Positions 23,768 through 32,010 of a stretch of DNA of 47,185 nucleotides are shown here, in pieces; the first letter of the stretch is position 1; the number at the start of each line of letters is the position of its first letter. Location: the NCBI GenBank assembly GCA_016874915.1, contig VGSW01000006.1, positions 1 through 47,185 of the forward strand, given 5' to 3'. The notes beneath the pieces are model-generated. The model was not told where the DNA came from and searched no databases. It was given only the letters and a program-made list of their open reading frames with translations. The position numbers and the translations under genes were made by a program. Origin of the DNA: Deltaproteobacteria bacterium. GTDB lineage: Bacteria; Desulfobacterota; Desulfobaccia; Desulfobaccales; 0-14-0-80-60-11.

Positions 23768-23860
23768 GGAGAGATGCCCGAGAGGCTGAAGGGGCGCGAC
23801 TGGAAATCGTGTGTAGGTCCAAAAGACCTACCGAGGGTTCGAATCCCTCTCTCTCCGCCA
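23768..23860 (+). tRNA. tRNA-Ser (anticodon GGA)
   Basis: 93 bases with encoded CCA. Acceptor GGAGAGA / TCTCTCC, discriminator G; anticodon loop CTGGAAA gives GGA (reads UCC/UCU); long variable arm GTAGGTCC-AAAA-GACCTAC; T-loop GGTTCGAATCC. Confidence 0.96.
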
Positions 23861-23869
23861 TTTAACGAA

Positions 23870-24021
23870 GGTTTTCGGTTTTCGGTCTTTGGTTTTCGGT
23901 TAAATTTCCTGTTGTAAGTGCATTCGTTTAAAAATATTGTTTTAGCTGCACACAACCGAAATTTAAGACCAATATTAACCGAGTGGTTTTTCCGAAAACC
24001 GAAAACCGAAAACCGAAAACC
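23870..24021. repeat. Facing CCGAAAA / TTTTCGG arrays in front of dnaX
   Basis: GGTTTTCGGTTTTCGG and further units (23870-23901) face four CCGAAAA units (23992-24019), 90 bases apart, so the two can pair in a stem. The right array ends two bases before the dnaX ATG and fills the place of the ribosome binding site. Confidence 0.85.
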
Positions 24022-24023
24022 CC

Positions 24024-25661
24024 ATGTCCTACCAGGTTCTGGCTCGCAAATGGCGGCCGCAAAACTTTGAAGAGGTGGTGGGCCAGGAGCCCATCACTCG
24101 CACCCTGCAAAACGCCCTGGCCCAGGGCCGCATCGCCCACGCCTTTCTGTTCAGCGGCCCCCGGGGCACCGGCAAGACCTCCGTGGCCCGCATCCTGGCC
24201 AAGGCTCTGAATTGCCTGAAAGACGGCCCCACCCCCCATCCCTGCAACGTATGCCAGGTCTGCAAGGAGATCACCATTGGGTCCTTCCTGGACGTCCTCG
24301 AAATCGACGGTGCCTCCAACCGCGGCATTGACGAAGTTCGGGACCTCCGGGAGAAGATCAAGTACCTGCCGGCCCAGGGCAAATACAAGATATACATCAT
24401 CGACGAAGTCCACATGCTCACCAGTCCGGCGTTCAACGCCCTCCTCAAGACCCTGGAAGAGCCCCCGGCCCACGCGGTCTTCATCCTGGCCACCACCGAG
24501 GCGCACAAAGTGCCGGTGACCATTCTGTCCCGTTGCCAGCGCTACGACTTCCGCCGCATCCCCACCGCGGCGATTCAGGAGCAGTTGGAAAAGCTGGCCC
24601 GGCAGGAGGGTTGGCAGGTTGACCCGGAAGGCCTGGCCCTCATCGCCCGGGCCGCGGAAGGAGGTCTCCGGGACGCCCAGGGGTTCCTGGACCAGGTGGT
24701 GACCTTCGGGGGCGATAAGGTCACTGCGCCGGAAATCGCCCGCATTCTGGGAGTGACGGAGCGGGGCGCGCTCCTGGGGGCATTGGAGGCCATTCTTAAC
24801 CGCCAGGCCCCGGCCCTGCTGGAGATCATCGAGGAGCTTTACACCCAGGGCCAGGACCTGAAGCGCTTCTACCAGGATTTGGCGCTGTACCTGCGCCACC
24901 TGCTGCTGGCGGGGCTGCATCCCGACGCCCGGCACCTGGTGGCGGTGGCGGATTCGGAGTGGGAAGAGCTGTGCCGCCTGGCCCGCCTGGCTCCTGCGGC
25001 CCACCTCCACAATCTCATGAGCGTTCTGCTTCAGGGAGAAGAAGACTTGAAACGGGTGCCCCAGCCCCGGCTGGCCTTGGAGGTGCTCCTTCTCAAGCTG
25101 ATCACCCTGGAGCCGGTGCTGCCGCTCTCCCAGTGGCTCAACCGCCTGGAGAGCCTGGAGCGGCGGCTGGAGACGGGACCGTGCGTGGCTTCGGAACCCC
25201 CGGCGCGGCTGGAAATCAAAACGGCCCAGACGCCCGCCGTCCCGGAAGCGCTGGACCCCCCCCCTTCCGCCCCCGGCGAGATCGCCGCGGCCGGCGGTCT
25301 GGAGGCCCGGTGGCAGGAGTTTTTAAAATATGTCCAGGAGGAGGAAGGGGGACCCCTGTACGGCAAGCTGTCGCAGTGCCGGTTGCTGGGCCTCAGCGAT
25401 CATCAGGTGCGCCTGGCCCCGGGCCGCACCTGGAACGCAGTGGGTCCGCGCCATGAAGCCCGGCTCCAGGAACTGGCCCGGGCTTTTTTCGGCCCCCAAT
25501 ACGCCCTTGCCATTGAAGCGCCGGAATCCTCAAAAGCCCCGAAAAAATCGGGGGCCGCACCCCGGAAAACCCTGAACCTGGCGGACTTGAAGCAGCAGGC
25601 CCTGGAAGTCTTCGGAGGCCAGTGGCTCGGCCCCGCAGGGAATAAGGAGAACACCGATTGA
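24024..25661 (+). CDS. dnaX: DNA polymerase III subunit tau/gamma
   Basis: Clamp-loader ATPase that also links polymerase cores in the replisome. 545 residues. Opens MSYQVLARKWRPQNFEEVVGQ; Walker A GPRGTGKTS (about 46-54), zinc-module cysteines in CLKDG...CNVCQVC (about 64-82), Walker B IIDEVHML, sensor 1 LATTEAHKV and SRCQRYDF. Domain III (about 225-370) and a C-terminal region with tau-like segments complete it. First gene of the conserved dnaX-ybaB-recR set. No Shine-Dalgarno is visible: the bases before the ATG are the CCGAAAA array. Its stop overlaps the ybaB start. Confidence 0.95.
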   Translation: MSYQVLARKWRPQNFEEVVGQEPITRTLQNALAQGRIAHAFLFSGPRGTGKTSVARILAKALNCLKDGPTPHPCNVCQVCKEITIGSFLDVLEIDGASNRGIDEVRDLREKIKYLPAQGKYKIYIIDEVHMLTSPAFNALLKTLEEPPAHAVFILATTEAHKVPVTILSRCQRYDFRRIPTAAIQEQLEKLARQEGWQVDPEGLALIARAAEGGLRDAQGFLDQVVTFGGDKVTAPEIARILGVTERGALLGALEAILNRQAPALLEIIEELYTQGQDLKRFYQDLALYLRHLLLAGLHPDARHLVAVADSEWEELCRLARLAPAAHLHNLMSVLLQGEEDLKRVPQPRLALEVLLLKLITLEPVLPLSQWLNRLESLERRLETGPCVASEPPARLEIKTAQTPAVPEALDPPPSAPGEIAAAGGLEARWQEFLKYVQEEEGGPLYGKLSQCRLLGLSDHQVRLAPGRTWNAVGPRHEARLQELARAFFGPQYALAIEAPESSKAPKKSGAAPRKTLNLADLKQQALEVFGGQWLGPAGNKENTD

Positions 25662-25969
25662 AGAACCTCAGCCAGATCATGAAGCAGGCCCAGAAACTCC
25701 AGTCCCGGATGGCGGAAATGCAAGCGGAACTGGGTAACCGCACCGTGAGCGCCCAGGCCGGCGGCGGCATGGTGGAGGCCGTGGTCAACGGCCGCCAGGA
25801 GCTGCTGTCTTTGCGCATCGACCCGGAAGTGGCCAACCCCGACGACGTGGAGATGCTCCAGGACCTGATCCTGGCCGCGGTGAACGAAGCCCTGAACCGC
25901 TCCCGGGACATGGTGGCCCAGGAAATGAGCAAGCTCACCGGGGGGATGCAGATACCGGGGTTTTTTTAG
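25658..25969 (+). CDS. ybaB: YbaB/EbfC nucleoid-associated protein
   Basis: 103-residue DNA-binding dimer of the YbaB/EbfC family: KNLSQIMKQAQKLQSRMAEMQAEL, VSAQAGGGMVEAVVNGRQELLSLRIDPE and MSKLTGGMQIPGFF at the end. The start is a TTG overlapping the dnaX stop (TTGA), with AAGGAG nine bases ahead; translational coupling is likely. The TAG stop leads straight into a period-8 array. Confidence 0.93.
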   Translation: MKNLSQIMKQAQKLQSRMAEMQAELGNRTVSAQAGGGMVEAVVNGRQELLSLRIDPEVANPDDVEMLQDLILAAVNEALNRSRDMVAQEMSKLTGGMQIPGFF

Positions 25970-26111
25970 CGGGTTAGCGGTTTGGCGGTTTAGAAGTCTG
26001 TAGCAGTTGTTATTTTAAGGTATTATCTTATTAAAATTGAAACATGCCATTCATTGACTGCTAAACCAACCAAAAAACTAACCCGCCAACCCGCTAAACC
26101 GCTAAACCGCT
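25968..26111. repeat. Period-8 GCGGTTTA arrays, inverted pair
   Basis: Left array from the ybaB stop codon (AGCGGGTT, AGCGGTTT, GGCGGTTT; 25968-25992) and right array (CTAACCCG, CCAACCCG, CTAAACCG, CTAAACCG; 26078-26109), about 85 bases apart, before recR. Confidence 0.8.
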
Positions 26112-26123
26112 TAAGGAACGATA

Positions 26124-26729
26124 ATGTCCAAATCCGCTTACCCCGCGGCCTTGCGCCGCGTTATTTTGGCTCTAAGTAAATGGCCCGGAATCGGGGAAAA
26201 GACCGCGGGCCGCATGGCCATGCACCTGCTCCGGGCCCCCCGGAGCGAGGTGGTGGAGCTGGCCCAGGCCCTCCTGGAACTTCAAGACCGGATTAGATTA
26301 TGCCGGCGCTGCTTCGCGTTTGCCGACCAGGAACTTTGCCCCTTGTGCTCCGACCCGGGCCGGCAGAAGGGGCAGCTTGTGGTGGTGGCGGACCCCGGCG
26401 ACCTGCTGGCCGTCGAAAAGGTGGGCTGGTACCACGGCCTCTACCACGTCCTGGGGGGGCTGCTCTCCCCGGTGGAAGGCGTGGGGCCGGATGACATACG
26501 GATTAGGGAATTAATAGATAGAATTAAATCAGAAGGCATCCAGGAAGTGATCCTGGCCCTGAACCCCAGCCTGGAGGGGGAGGCCACCACCACTTATCTG
26601 GGACCGGCGCTGAAACCCCTGGGGGTCAGGGTGAGCCGCATCGCCTACGGCCTCCCCATGGGCGGGGACATCAAGTACGCGGACCAGCAGACCCTGAAGG
26701 AGGCCCTGAGCCACCGGGTGGAGGCGTAG
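26124..26729 (+). CDS. recR: Recombination protein RecR
   Basis: Acts with RecF/RecO in loading RecA at gaps. 201 residues, normal. N-terminal HhH (LSKWPGIGEKTAGRMAMHLL), zinc finger CRRCFAFADQELCPLC (about 60-75), Toprim domain (VVVADPGDLLAVEK) and C-terminal GGDIKYADQQTLKEAL. AAGGAA lies before the ATG. Third gene of dnaX-ybaB-recR, separated here by a repeat-bearing 154-bp spacer. Confidence 0.96.
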   Translation: MSKSAYPAALRRVILALSKWPGIGEKTAGRMAMHLLRAPRSEVVELAQALLELQDRIRLCRRCFAFADQELCPLCSDPGRQKGQLVVVADPGDLLAVEKVGWYHGLYHVLGGLLSPVEGVGPDDIRIRELIDRIKSEGIQEVILALNPSLEGEATTTYLGPALKPLGVRVSRIAYGLPMGGDIKYADQQTLKEALSHRVEA

Positions 26730-26730
26730 G

Positions 26731-26894
26731 TAGTAATCAGTAACAGTAATCAGTAATCATTGACCAATTGTCAAATATTTTTTCCCTGAATAACGTTGTG
26801 AGATTTCTAGCTACCACCTGGAAACAAACCTGAATACTCTAGGATATCTTTCAAACTTTTTGACTGATCACTGATTACCGGTCACTGGCAACTG
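26731..26894. repeat. Period-7 AGTAATC arrays, inverted pair, before rodA
   Basis: AGTAATC, AGTAAC, AGTAATC, AGTAATC (26732-26759) directly behind the recR stop, facing TGATCAC, TGATTAC, CGGTCAC, TGGCAAC, TGAA (26864-26896) that runs up to the rodA ATG. Between them an AT-rich 100 bases without a gene. Confidence 0.75.
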
Positions 26895-26896
26895 AA

Positions 26897-28000
26897 ATGT
26901 TCGACCGCCGATTAGTCCAAAACTTCGACTGGCTGCTGCTCACTCTGGTGGCGGCCTTGTTGGCCTTGGGGCTGGTGAACCTGTACAGCGCCGGGTTTAA
27001 CCGCGCCCCCGGGGCCACGCCCCTCTATGTCAAGCAGCTCTACTGGCTGGCGGTGGGGCTGATCCTGATGTTTTTCAGCCTGCTCTACGATTACCGGCAC
27101 CTGGAGAAACTCAGTTATCCCATATACGTCATCAGTTTGGTCATGTTGGTGGCGGTGATGCTAGGGGGCAAAATGGCCGGAGGCTCCCGGCGCTGGCTGC
27201 CTTTGGGCCCTTTCACTTTTCAGCCCGCGGAATTGGTGAAGATCGCGGTCATCCTGGTCATGGCCACCTATTTCAGCCGCCGCCCCCGCACCGACCCTAT
27301 GCGCCTTAAAGACTTGCTGGTGCCGGGTCTGCTGGTGCTGGTTCCCACCCTGCTCATCATTAAACAGCCGGACCTGGGTTCCGGCATTATAGTGGCCCTG
27401 GTGGCCGGGTCGGTTTTCCTCTTCGTGGGTGTTCATTGGCGCACCCTCGCGGGCCTGACCCTCACCCTGGCCTTGTCCTCGCCTCTGGTCTGGTCATTTC
27501 TTAAGGAATATCAGCGCCAGCGCCTTTTGACCTTCCTGAACCCGGAACAAGACCCCCTGGGCTCGGGCTATCACATCCTCCAGTCCATGATTGCGGTGGG
27601 TTCCGGGCAATTCTGGGGCAAGGGTTTCCTCAAGGGCACCCAGAGCCAGCTCCACTTCCTGCCGGAGCAGCACACGGACTTTGTGTTTTCGGTGTTCGCC
27701 GAGGAATGGGGCTTTGTGGGGGGCTTGGTGCTCCTCCTGCTGTTCATTTGCCTCACCTTGTGGGGCCTGCAGGTGGCCCGGGACTGCAAGGAGCGCTTCG
27801 GCCACCTGCTGGCCCTGGGGGTGACGGCCCTGATTTTCTGGCAGGTGTTCATCAACCTCTGCATGGTCACCGGCTTCCTGCCGGTGGTGGGCATCCCTCT
27901 GCCGCTGTTCAGCTACGGCGGCTCCTCCCTTATCACCACCCTGCTGGGGATGGGATTTCTCCTTAACATCCGCATGCGACGATTTCTTTACGGCGGATAG
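26897..28000 (+). CDS. rodA: Rod-shape SEDS glycosyltransferase RodA
   Basis: Peptidoglycan polymerase of the elongasome (SEDS family), with about ten membrane helices. 367 residues. Typical motifs: WLPLGPFTFQPAELVKIAVIL (about 100-119), KQPDLGSGII, the extracellular loop LTFLNPEQDPLGSGYHILQSMIAVGSGQFWGKGFLKGTQ with FLPEQHTDFVF, and C-terminal GIPLPLFSYGGSSLI. Begins MFDRRLVQNFDW. Length and FTFQPAEL favour RodA over FtsW. The partner PBP2 (mrdA) is not in the window. The ATG is preceded by a heptamer array rather than a clear ribosome binding site. Confidence 0.92.
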   Translation: MFDRRLVQNFDWLLLTLVAALLALGLVNLYSAGFNRAPGATPLYVKQLYWLAVGLILMFFSLLYDYRHLEKLSYPIYVISLVMLVAVMLGGKMAGGSRRWLPLGPFTFQPAELVKIAVILVMATYFSRRPRTDPMRLKDLLVPGLLVLVPTLLIIKQPDLGSGIIVALVAGSVFLFVGVHWRTLAGLTLTLALSSPLVWSFLKEYQRQRLLTFLNPEQDPLGSGYHILQSMIAVGSGQFWGKGFLKGTQSQLHFLPEQHTDFVFSVFAEEWGFVGGLVLLLLFICLTLWGLQVARDCKERFGHLLALGVTALIFWQVFINLCMVTGFLPVVGIPLPLFSYGGSSLITTLLGMGFLLNIRMRRFLYGG

Positions 28001-28220
28001 GGCGAGGGGAAAAGGGGAAAAATATGCATTAATCGGCAAGGCCCTAGAGGCGAGGTTTCCCCGTCCGCTATTCCTTAATCTGCTTTACGGGCGGGGTGAC
28101 TCCGCACTCACTTTTTTAGACGGCAATATGGTATTAAACAAAAATTTTTTCCCCCACCCCTTGCGTCTCATCCGATAATAATTATTATCCCGTAAAAATT
28201 GAGATACCAGGAGACCATCC

Positions 28221-28901
28221 ATGGCTGAAGACCTGCTGGATAAAGGAGCCATCGTGCAACGAGACAAAGCCACCTATGCCATCGCCCCCCATATCCCCGG
28301 CGGCATCATCAGCGACTTCAACCTGCTCCGGCGCATTGCCGACGTAGCCGAGAAATACCGCGCCCAAGCCATAAAAGTGACTTCCGCGGGGCGCTTTGCC
28401 CTGGTGGGCTTGAACCCCGAGGACCTGGACGCGGTTTGGCAGGAACTGGGCCTAACCCCCGGCGCCGCGTTGGGCCTGTGCGTCCGCTCCATCAAGATCT
28501 GCCCCGGCACCACTTTCTGCCGCCTGGGACTCCAGGACGCGGTGGGCGTGGGCCTGCACCTAGACGAGAAGTACCACGGCATGCCGCTCCCCTTCAAATT
28601 CAAGATCGGCGTCTCGGGCTGCGCCAACAATTGTTCCGAGGCCTCCATCAAGGACCTGGGACTCATCGGCGCGGCCAAGGGCTGGCGGGTGGTGGCGGGA
28701 GGATTTGTGTCCGGCCTCAACCCCCGGCTGGCGGACCCCATCGCCGCCAACCTGAGCGATGATGAAGCTCTGGCCCTGGCGGCCCGGGTGCTGGACTGGT
28801 TCAAGCAGGCCAACAAGAAAAAGCGCCTGGGCAAAATCATCAACGACATCGGCCTGGAGACCTTTAAAAAGGAACTGGGCCTTTTTAGTGATGAGGGCTG
28901 A
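28221..28901 (+). CDS. Small siroheme sulfite/nitrite reductase (assimilatory-type, alSiR-like)
   Basis: 226 residues, the size of the low-molecular-weight assimilatory-type sulfite reductase of sulfate reducers (about 220). One ferredoxin-like half domain (about 1-80) followed by the siroheme/4Fe-4S domain with complete ligands: C94-PGTTF-C100 and GC134-ANN-C138. It would reduce sulfite (or a similar anion) in six electrons in vitro; its in vivo role is unsettled and a nitrite reductase-like job is possible. AGGAG lies eight bases before the ATG. Its TGA stop is part of the GGGCTGA array behind it. No other sulfite reductase gene is in the window. Confidence 0.85.
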   Translation: MAEDLLDKGAIVQRDKATYAIAPHIPGGIISDFNLLRRIADVAEKYRAQAIKVTSAGRFALVGLNPEDLDAVWQELGLTPGAALGLCVRSIKICPGTTFCRLGLQDAVGVGLHLDEKYHGMPLPFKFKIGVSGCANNCSEASIKDLGLIGAAKGWRVVAGGFVSGLNPRLADPIAANLSDDEALALAARVLDWFKQANKKKRLGKIINDIGLETFKKELGLFSDEG

Positions 28902-29184
28902 GGGCTGAGGACTGAGGGCTGAGGATGAAGGATTAAGCCTTTTGTTCTCGCTGCCGGGCCATGGGATGGGGTTAAGGCGAGGGCGAAGATAATTGGCGGA
29001 AAATACTAATCTTATTCACCCCCACACTACCCCCCCAAGGGGGAGGTAATTTTGGACTTTTGCGACTTCATCAGTTTTCGGTTTTCCGTTATTAAAGACC
29101 ACATTAACCGCAGATGAACGCCGATGGACGCAGATTAATGACAACCCCGATAACTCAAAACTGAAAACTCAAAACTAATAACTG
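28892..29184. repeat. GGGCTGA, CGCAGATGAA and CTCAAAA arrays after the sulfite reductase gene
   Basis: GGGCTGA, GGGCTGA, GGACTGA, GGGCTGA (28894-28921) including the stop codon of the preceding gene; a C/G hairpin ACTACCCCCCCAAGGGGGAGGT (near 29027); a TTTTCGG pair (29074); period-10 units CGCAGATGAA, CGCCGATGGA, CGCAGATTAA (29109-29138); and heptamers CTCAAAA, CTGAAAA, CTCAAAA, CTAATAA (29154-29181). No gene. Confidence 0.75.
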
Positions 29185-29188
29185 CGTT

Positions 29189-30064
29189 TCATTTTCCGGT
29201 TTTAAGCATTTTTGCGAGTTTCTCCGCCTCCTGCTCCTGGCCCCGGGCCTGGTAGAGCTTCAGGAGGCGTTCGCCGTAGAGTTTGGCGCTTTCCCGGTCC
29301 CCCTGGGCCAGGGCCAGGCGGGTCAGGGAGTTGAGGGTGTCCGCGATGCCGCCGGTGTCTTCCTGTTGCCGGAATTCCCAAAGGGCGTCGTGGAGATAGG
29401 GAAGCGCCCCCAGATAATTCCCCTGCTCCACCAGGGTGCGGCCCAACCTCTCCCAGCGCACCGCCTGCCCCTGGCGGTCTTTCCGGGCTTTGTCCAGCTC
29501 CAGGGCCTGGCTGTAATAATCCCAGGCCTGGGTATATTCTTTTTGAGCGCGGGCCATATCCCCCAGGTGGGTTAGGGTCAGGGCCAGGAGCGGTCCCGGG
29601 GGCATGGCCTGGACATAACCCAGGGCCTCGCGATAAGCCGCCTGGGCCTCCCCGGTCCGGCCCTGGGACTGGTACACCGCGCCCAGGTTGTTCTTGGTTT
29701 CGCAGAGGCCGGCCGTGTCCCCCAATTCCCGGTAAATGGCCAGGGCGTTGTGGAAATAATTGAGGGCCTCATCCAGGCGCCCCAACTCCTGGGCGATGGC
29801 TCCCAGGTTGTTGAGGTTGGCGGCGATACCGCCCCGGTGATCGATGAGGCGATTGTATTTCAGGGCCTGGGAGAACTTCTCCTGAGCGATTTCCAACCTG
29901 CCCTGGCGGTAGTAGTGGTAGCCCTTGTCATTGAGGGAGATAGCCTCGGCTCGCAGGCCCACTCCAGAAACGGTGGGGCCGGCGCATCCCAGGGTCAGCA
30001 AAAAGAGCAAAAGAAGGAAGCCCAAGATAACGCGTAAAATCGAACCCGGCATCTTTCCGCTCAC
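29189..30064 (-). CDS. TPR-repeat lipoprotein
   Basis: 291 residues. N-terminal lipoprotein signal with lipobox LTLGC (C27). At least five or six tetratricopeptide repeats from about 45 (GYHYYRQGRLEIAQEKFSQAL, NLNNLGAIAQELGRLDEALNYF, TKNNLGAVYQSQGRTGEAQAAY, and so on). Likely a periplasm-facing outer-membrane protein interaction scaffold. It is the last gene of the Mla/MCE transport set on this strand, 105 bases after mlaD, so a role in that lipid transport machine is possible but unproven. Confidence 0.8.
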   Translation of the reverse strand: MSGKMPGSILRVILGFLLLLFLLTLGCAGPTVSGVGLRAEAISLNDKGYHYYRQGRLEIAQEKFSQALKYNRLIDHRGGIAANLNNLGAIAQELGRLDEALNYFHNALAIYRELGDTAGLCETKNNLGAVYQSQGRTGEAQAAYREALGYVQAMPPGPLLALTLTHLGDMARAQKEYTQAWDYYSQALELDKARKDRQGQAVRWERLGRTLVEQGNYLGALPYLHDALWEFRQQEDTGGIADTLNSLTRLALAQGDRESAKLYGERLLKLYQARGQEQEAEKLAKMLKTGK

Positions 30065-30080
30065 GTTTCTTTTTTATTTG

Positions 30081-30110
30081 ACCGCCGATGAACGCAGATT
30101 AACCCAGATG
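30081..30110. repeat. Period-10 array (CGCCGATGAA units)
   Basis: CGCCGATGAA, CGCAGATTAA, CCCAGATGTG in the spacer between mlaD and the TPR gene. Confidence 0.7.
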
Positions 30111-30169
30111 TGCAATCAGTACGGGTTTCATACTTATAGCGCGATCGCCCGCCCTGCATCATTGCCCAC

Positions 30170-31183
30170 TTATTTAGAAGCATCCCGCTCCATCCGGATG
30201 GTGCGCTCCTTGGGCTGGGGGACGTTGCGCCGCAGCAGCCAGGATTTCTGGGCCGCCTCTGCCACTTTTTCCACCTCACTGGCCATTTCCTGGCCGCTCA
30301 CCACCAGATCGGGCAGGTTTTTCCCCGCCTTGGACAGGCTGTCAAGGAGAGCCTCTCCCTTTTTGGCCAGTTCGGGAAACCGGCCGGAGGCCTCCTTTAG
30401 GTTGGCCGAGGCTTGCTTCAGGTTGTCAAAGGTGGCCTGCATACTGGCCAGGGTTTTATGGGCCTCGGCCTTGAGGGCCGGGTCGTTGATCATGGCGCCC
30501 AGGAGGCCCTTGCTTTCCGCCAGGCCGTCCACAAATTTCCTGGCTCCGCCCACCGCCTGCACCGTCTCCTGATAAAGCTTGGGGTCATTCAGGATCAGGC
30601 CCAGGGTCCCCTTGGCCTGGTTGATCTTGGCGGCTATCTCATGGACTTCCTTAAGAAACTGTGCCGTTTCACTATCCGGAGCCGCCAGGTCATGGGTGAT
30701 GGCGGCCAGGTTGCTGATGATCTTCTGGAGGTTCTCCAGGCTGGGCTGGGCCTTGGCGAAAAGTTCAGTAATGTCCAGCGGCTCAATGGAGGTGACAATG
30801 CCCTGGGGAGGGATGGCGGGTTTATCGCTGGAGCCGGAAGAAATGTCCAGGGCTTTTTCCCCCAGGAGCCCCACAAAGCCGATGGAGGCCCGGGAGTCCT
30901 GGCGGATGCGGTCGGCATATTTCTCCACCACCTCGAAGACAACCACCGTATTGCCCTGGGTGTCTATGTGAATCTCAGTGATATTTCCCACGGTGAGGCC
31001 GGCCAGCCGCACTTCCGAGCCCACTTTCAGGCCGCTGGCATTCTTAAAGATAGCCCGGTATTCGGCGTGTTTGACCCACAGCCTCTCCTGCTGGGCGATG
31101 ATGAGCACCATGACCAGCAAGGCCGCCAGGGAGGCCACCACGAAGAGGCCCACGATGGTTTCGTATTTTTTCCTCTGTATCAT
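30170..31183 (-). CDS. mlaD: MlaD-like MCE-domain substrate-binding protein
   Basis: 337 residues. One N-terminal membrane anchor (about 8-30), then the MCE domain (YRAIFKNASGLKVGSEVRLAGLTVGNITEIHID, about 41-120, with FVGLLGEKALDIS), then a long helical tail (about 150-310) predicted to extend into the periplasm as a coiled-coil tube. Binds and shuttles phospholipids between inner and outer membrane. Longer than E. coli MlaD (183), like the extended MCE proteins of many Deltaproteobacteria. Its ATG overlaps the end of mlaF by one base, indicating coupling. Confidence 0.9.
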   Translation of the reverse strand: MIQRKKYETIVGLFVVASLAALLVMVLIIAQQERLWVKHAEYRAIFKNASGLKVGSEVRLAGLTVGNITEIHIDTQGNTVVVFEVVEKYADRIRQDSRASIGFVGLLGEKALDISSGSSDKPAIPPQGIVTSIEPLDITELFAKAQPSLENLQKIISNLAAITHDLAAPDSETAQFLKEVHEIAAKINQAKGTLGLILNDPKLYQETVQAVGGARKFVDGLAESKGLLGAMINDPALKAEAHKTLASMQATFDNLKQASANLKEASGRFPELAKKGEALLDSLSKAGKNLPDLVVSGQEMASEVEKVAEAAQKSWLLRRNVPQPKERTIRMERDASK

Positions 31184-32010
31184 TAAGACTTGTCCTCTTG
31201 AATTTCGTAATGGAGGAAACGCCGCACTTCCGGGTGATCCGACTTCATAAATTCTTCGAAGGTGCCTAAAAAGACCATAACGCCCTGGTACAGGAGGGCG
31301 AGGCGGTCGGCCACCGTCTCCGTCAGGCGCAGATCGTGGGTGACTACAATGGAGGTGACGCTCAGGGTCTGCTGCAGGCGGCGGATTAGGTGGGCGATTT
31401 CGTCCCCGGTGATGGGGTCCAGACCCGCGGTGGGTTCATCATAAATGATAATTTGGGGGTCCAGGGCCAAAGTGCGAGCCAGAGCGGCCCGGCGCTGCAT
31501 GCCGCCGGAGAGGGCCGACGGCTCCAGGTTTTCCGTATCCGCCAATCCCACCTGGGCCAGCTTCTCGTGCACCCGGCGGGAGATCTCTTCCATGCTCCAG
31601 TTGGTGTGCTGCACCATGGGAAAGGCCACGTTTTCCCCTACGGTCATGGAGTCGTACAGGGCGGACCCCTGGAAGAGATACCCGGTCTTCAGGCGCAGTT
31701 CCAACCAATCGTAGTCGGTGGTAAGGGTGCTCAAATCCACCCCGGCCACGGTGACGACGCCGGTGTCGGGCTGGACCAGCCCCACCAGGATGCTGGTCAT
31801 CACGGTCTTGCCGGAACCGCTGCGCCCCAGGATCACCAGGGTTTCTCCTTCATAAATATCCAAGTCGATACCTTCGAGCACCTGTTTGTCGTTAAAAGAC
31901 TTGTAAACCCCCCGATACGAGATAAGGGGAGTGCGGGCCGGCGCCGGGAAGGGGGTGGCCCCCTCATGCTCAAGGCCAGAGGAGTAAGGAGAATTTGGTA
32001 AGGAAGACAT
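31183..32010 (-). CDS. mlaF: MlaF-like ABC transporter ATPase
   Basis: 275 residues. Walker A GRSGSGKT (about 59-66), Q-loop LFQGSALYDSMTV, signature LSGGMQRRAALARTL (about 163), Walker B IIIYDEPTAGLDPITG, H-loop VVTHD: a functional ABC ATPase of the MlaF type. Powers the MlaE permease. The start at 32010 overlaps the end of mlaE by 41 bases; the first 30 residues are a Pro/Ser-rich lead not needed for the fold, so a later non-ATG start cannot be excluded. Confidence 0.9.
   Translation of the reverse strand: MSSLPNSPYSSGLEHEGATPFPAPARTPLISYRGVYKSFNDKQVLEGIDLDIYEGETLVILGRSGSGKTVMTSILVGLVQPDTGVVTVAGVDLSTLTTDYDWLELRLKTGYLFQGSALYDSMTVGENVAFPMVQHTNWSMEEISRRVHEKLAQVGLADTENLEPSALSGGMQRRAALARTLALDPQIIIYDEPTAGLDPITGDEIAHLIRRLQQTLSVTSIVVTHDLRLTETVADRLALLYQGVMVFLGTFEEFMKSDHPEVRRFLHYEIQEDKS

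Noticed and set aside
25532-25565. Possible dnaX frameshift site (A6 followed by a small CGGGG/CCCCG hairpin)
   Set aside because: The heptamer is GAAAAAA, a poor slippery site, and a -1 shift here would end only a few codons before the normal stop, so no gamma-like product would result.
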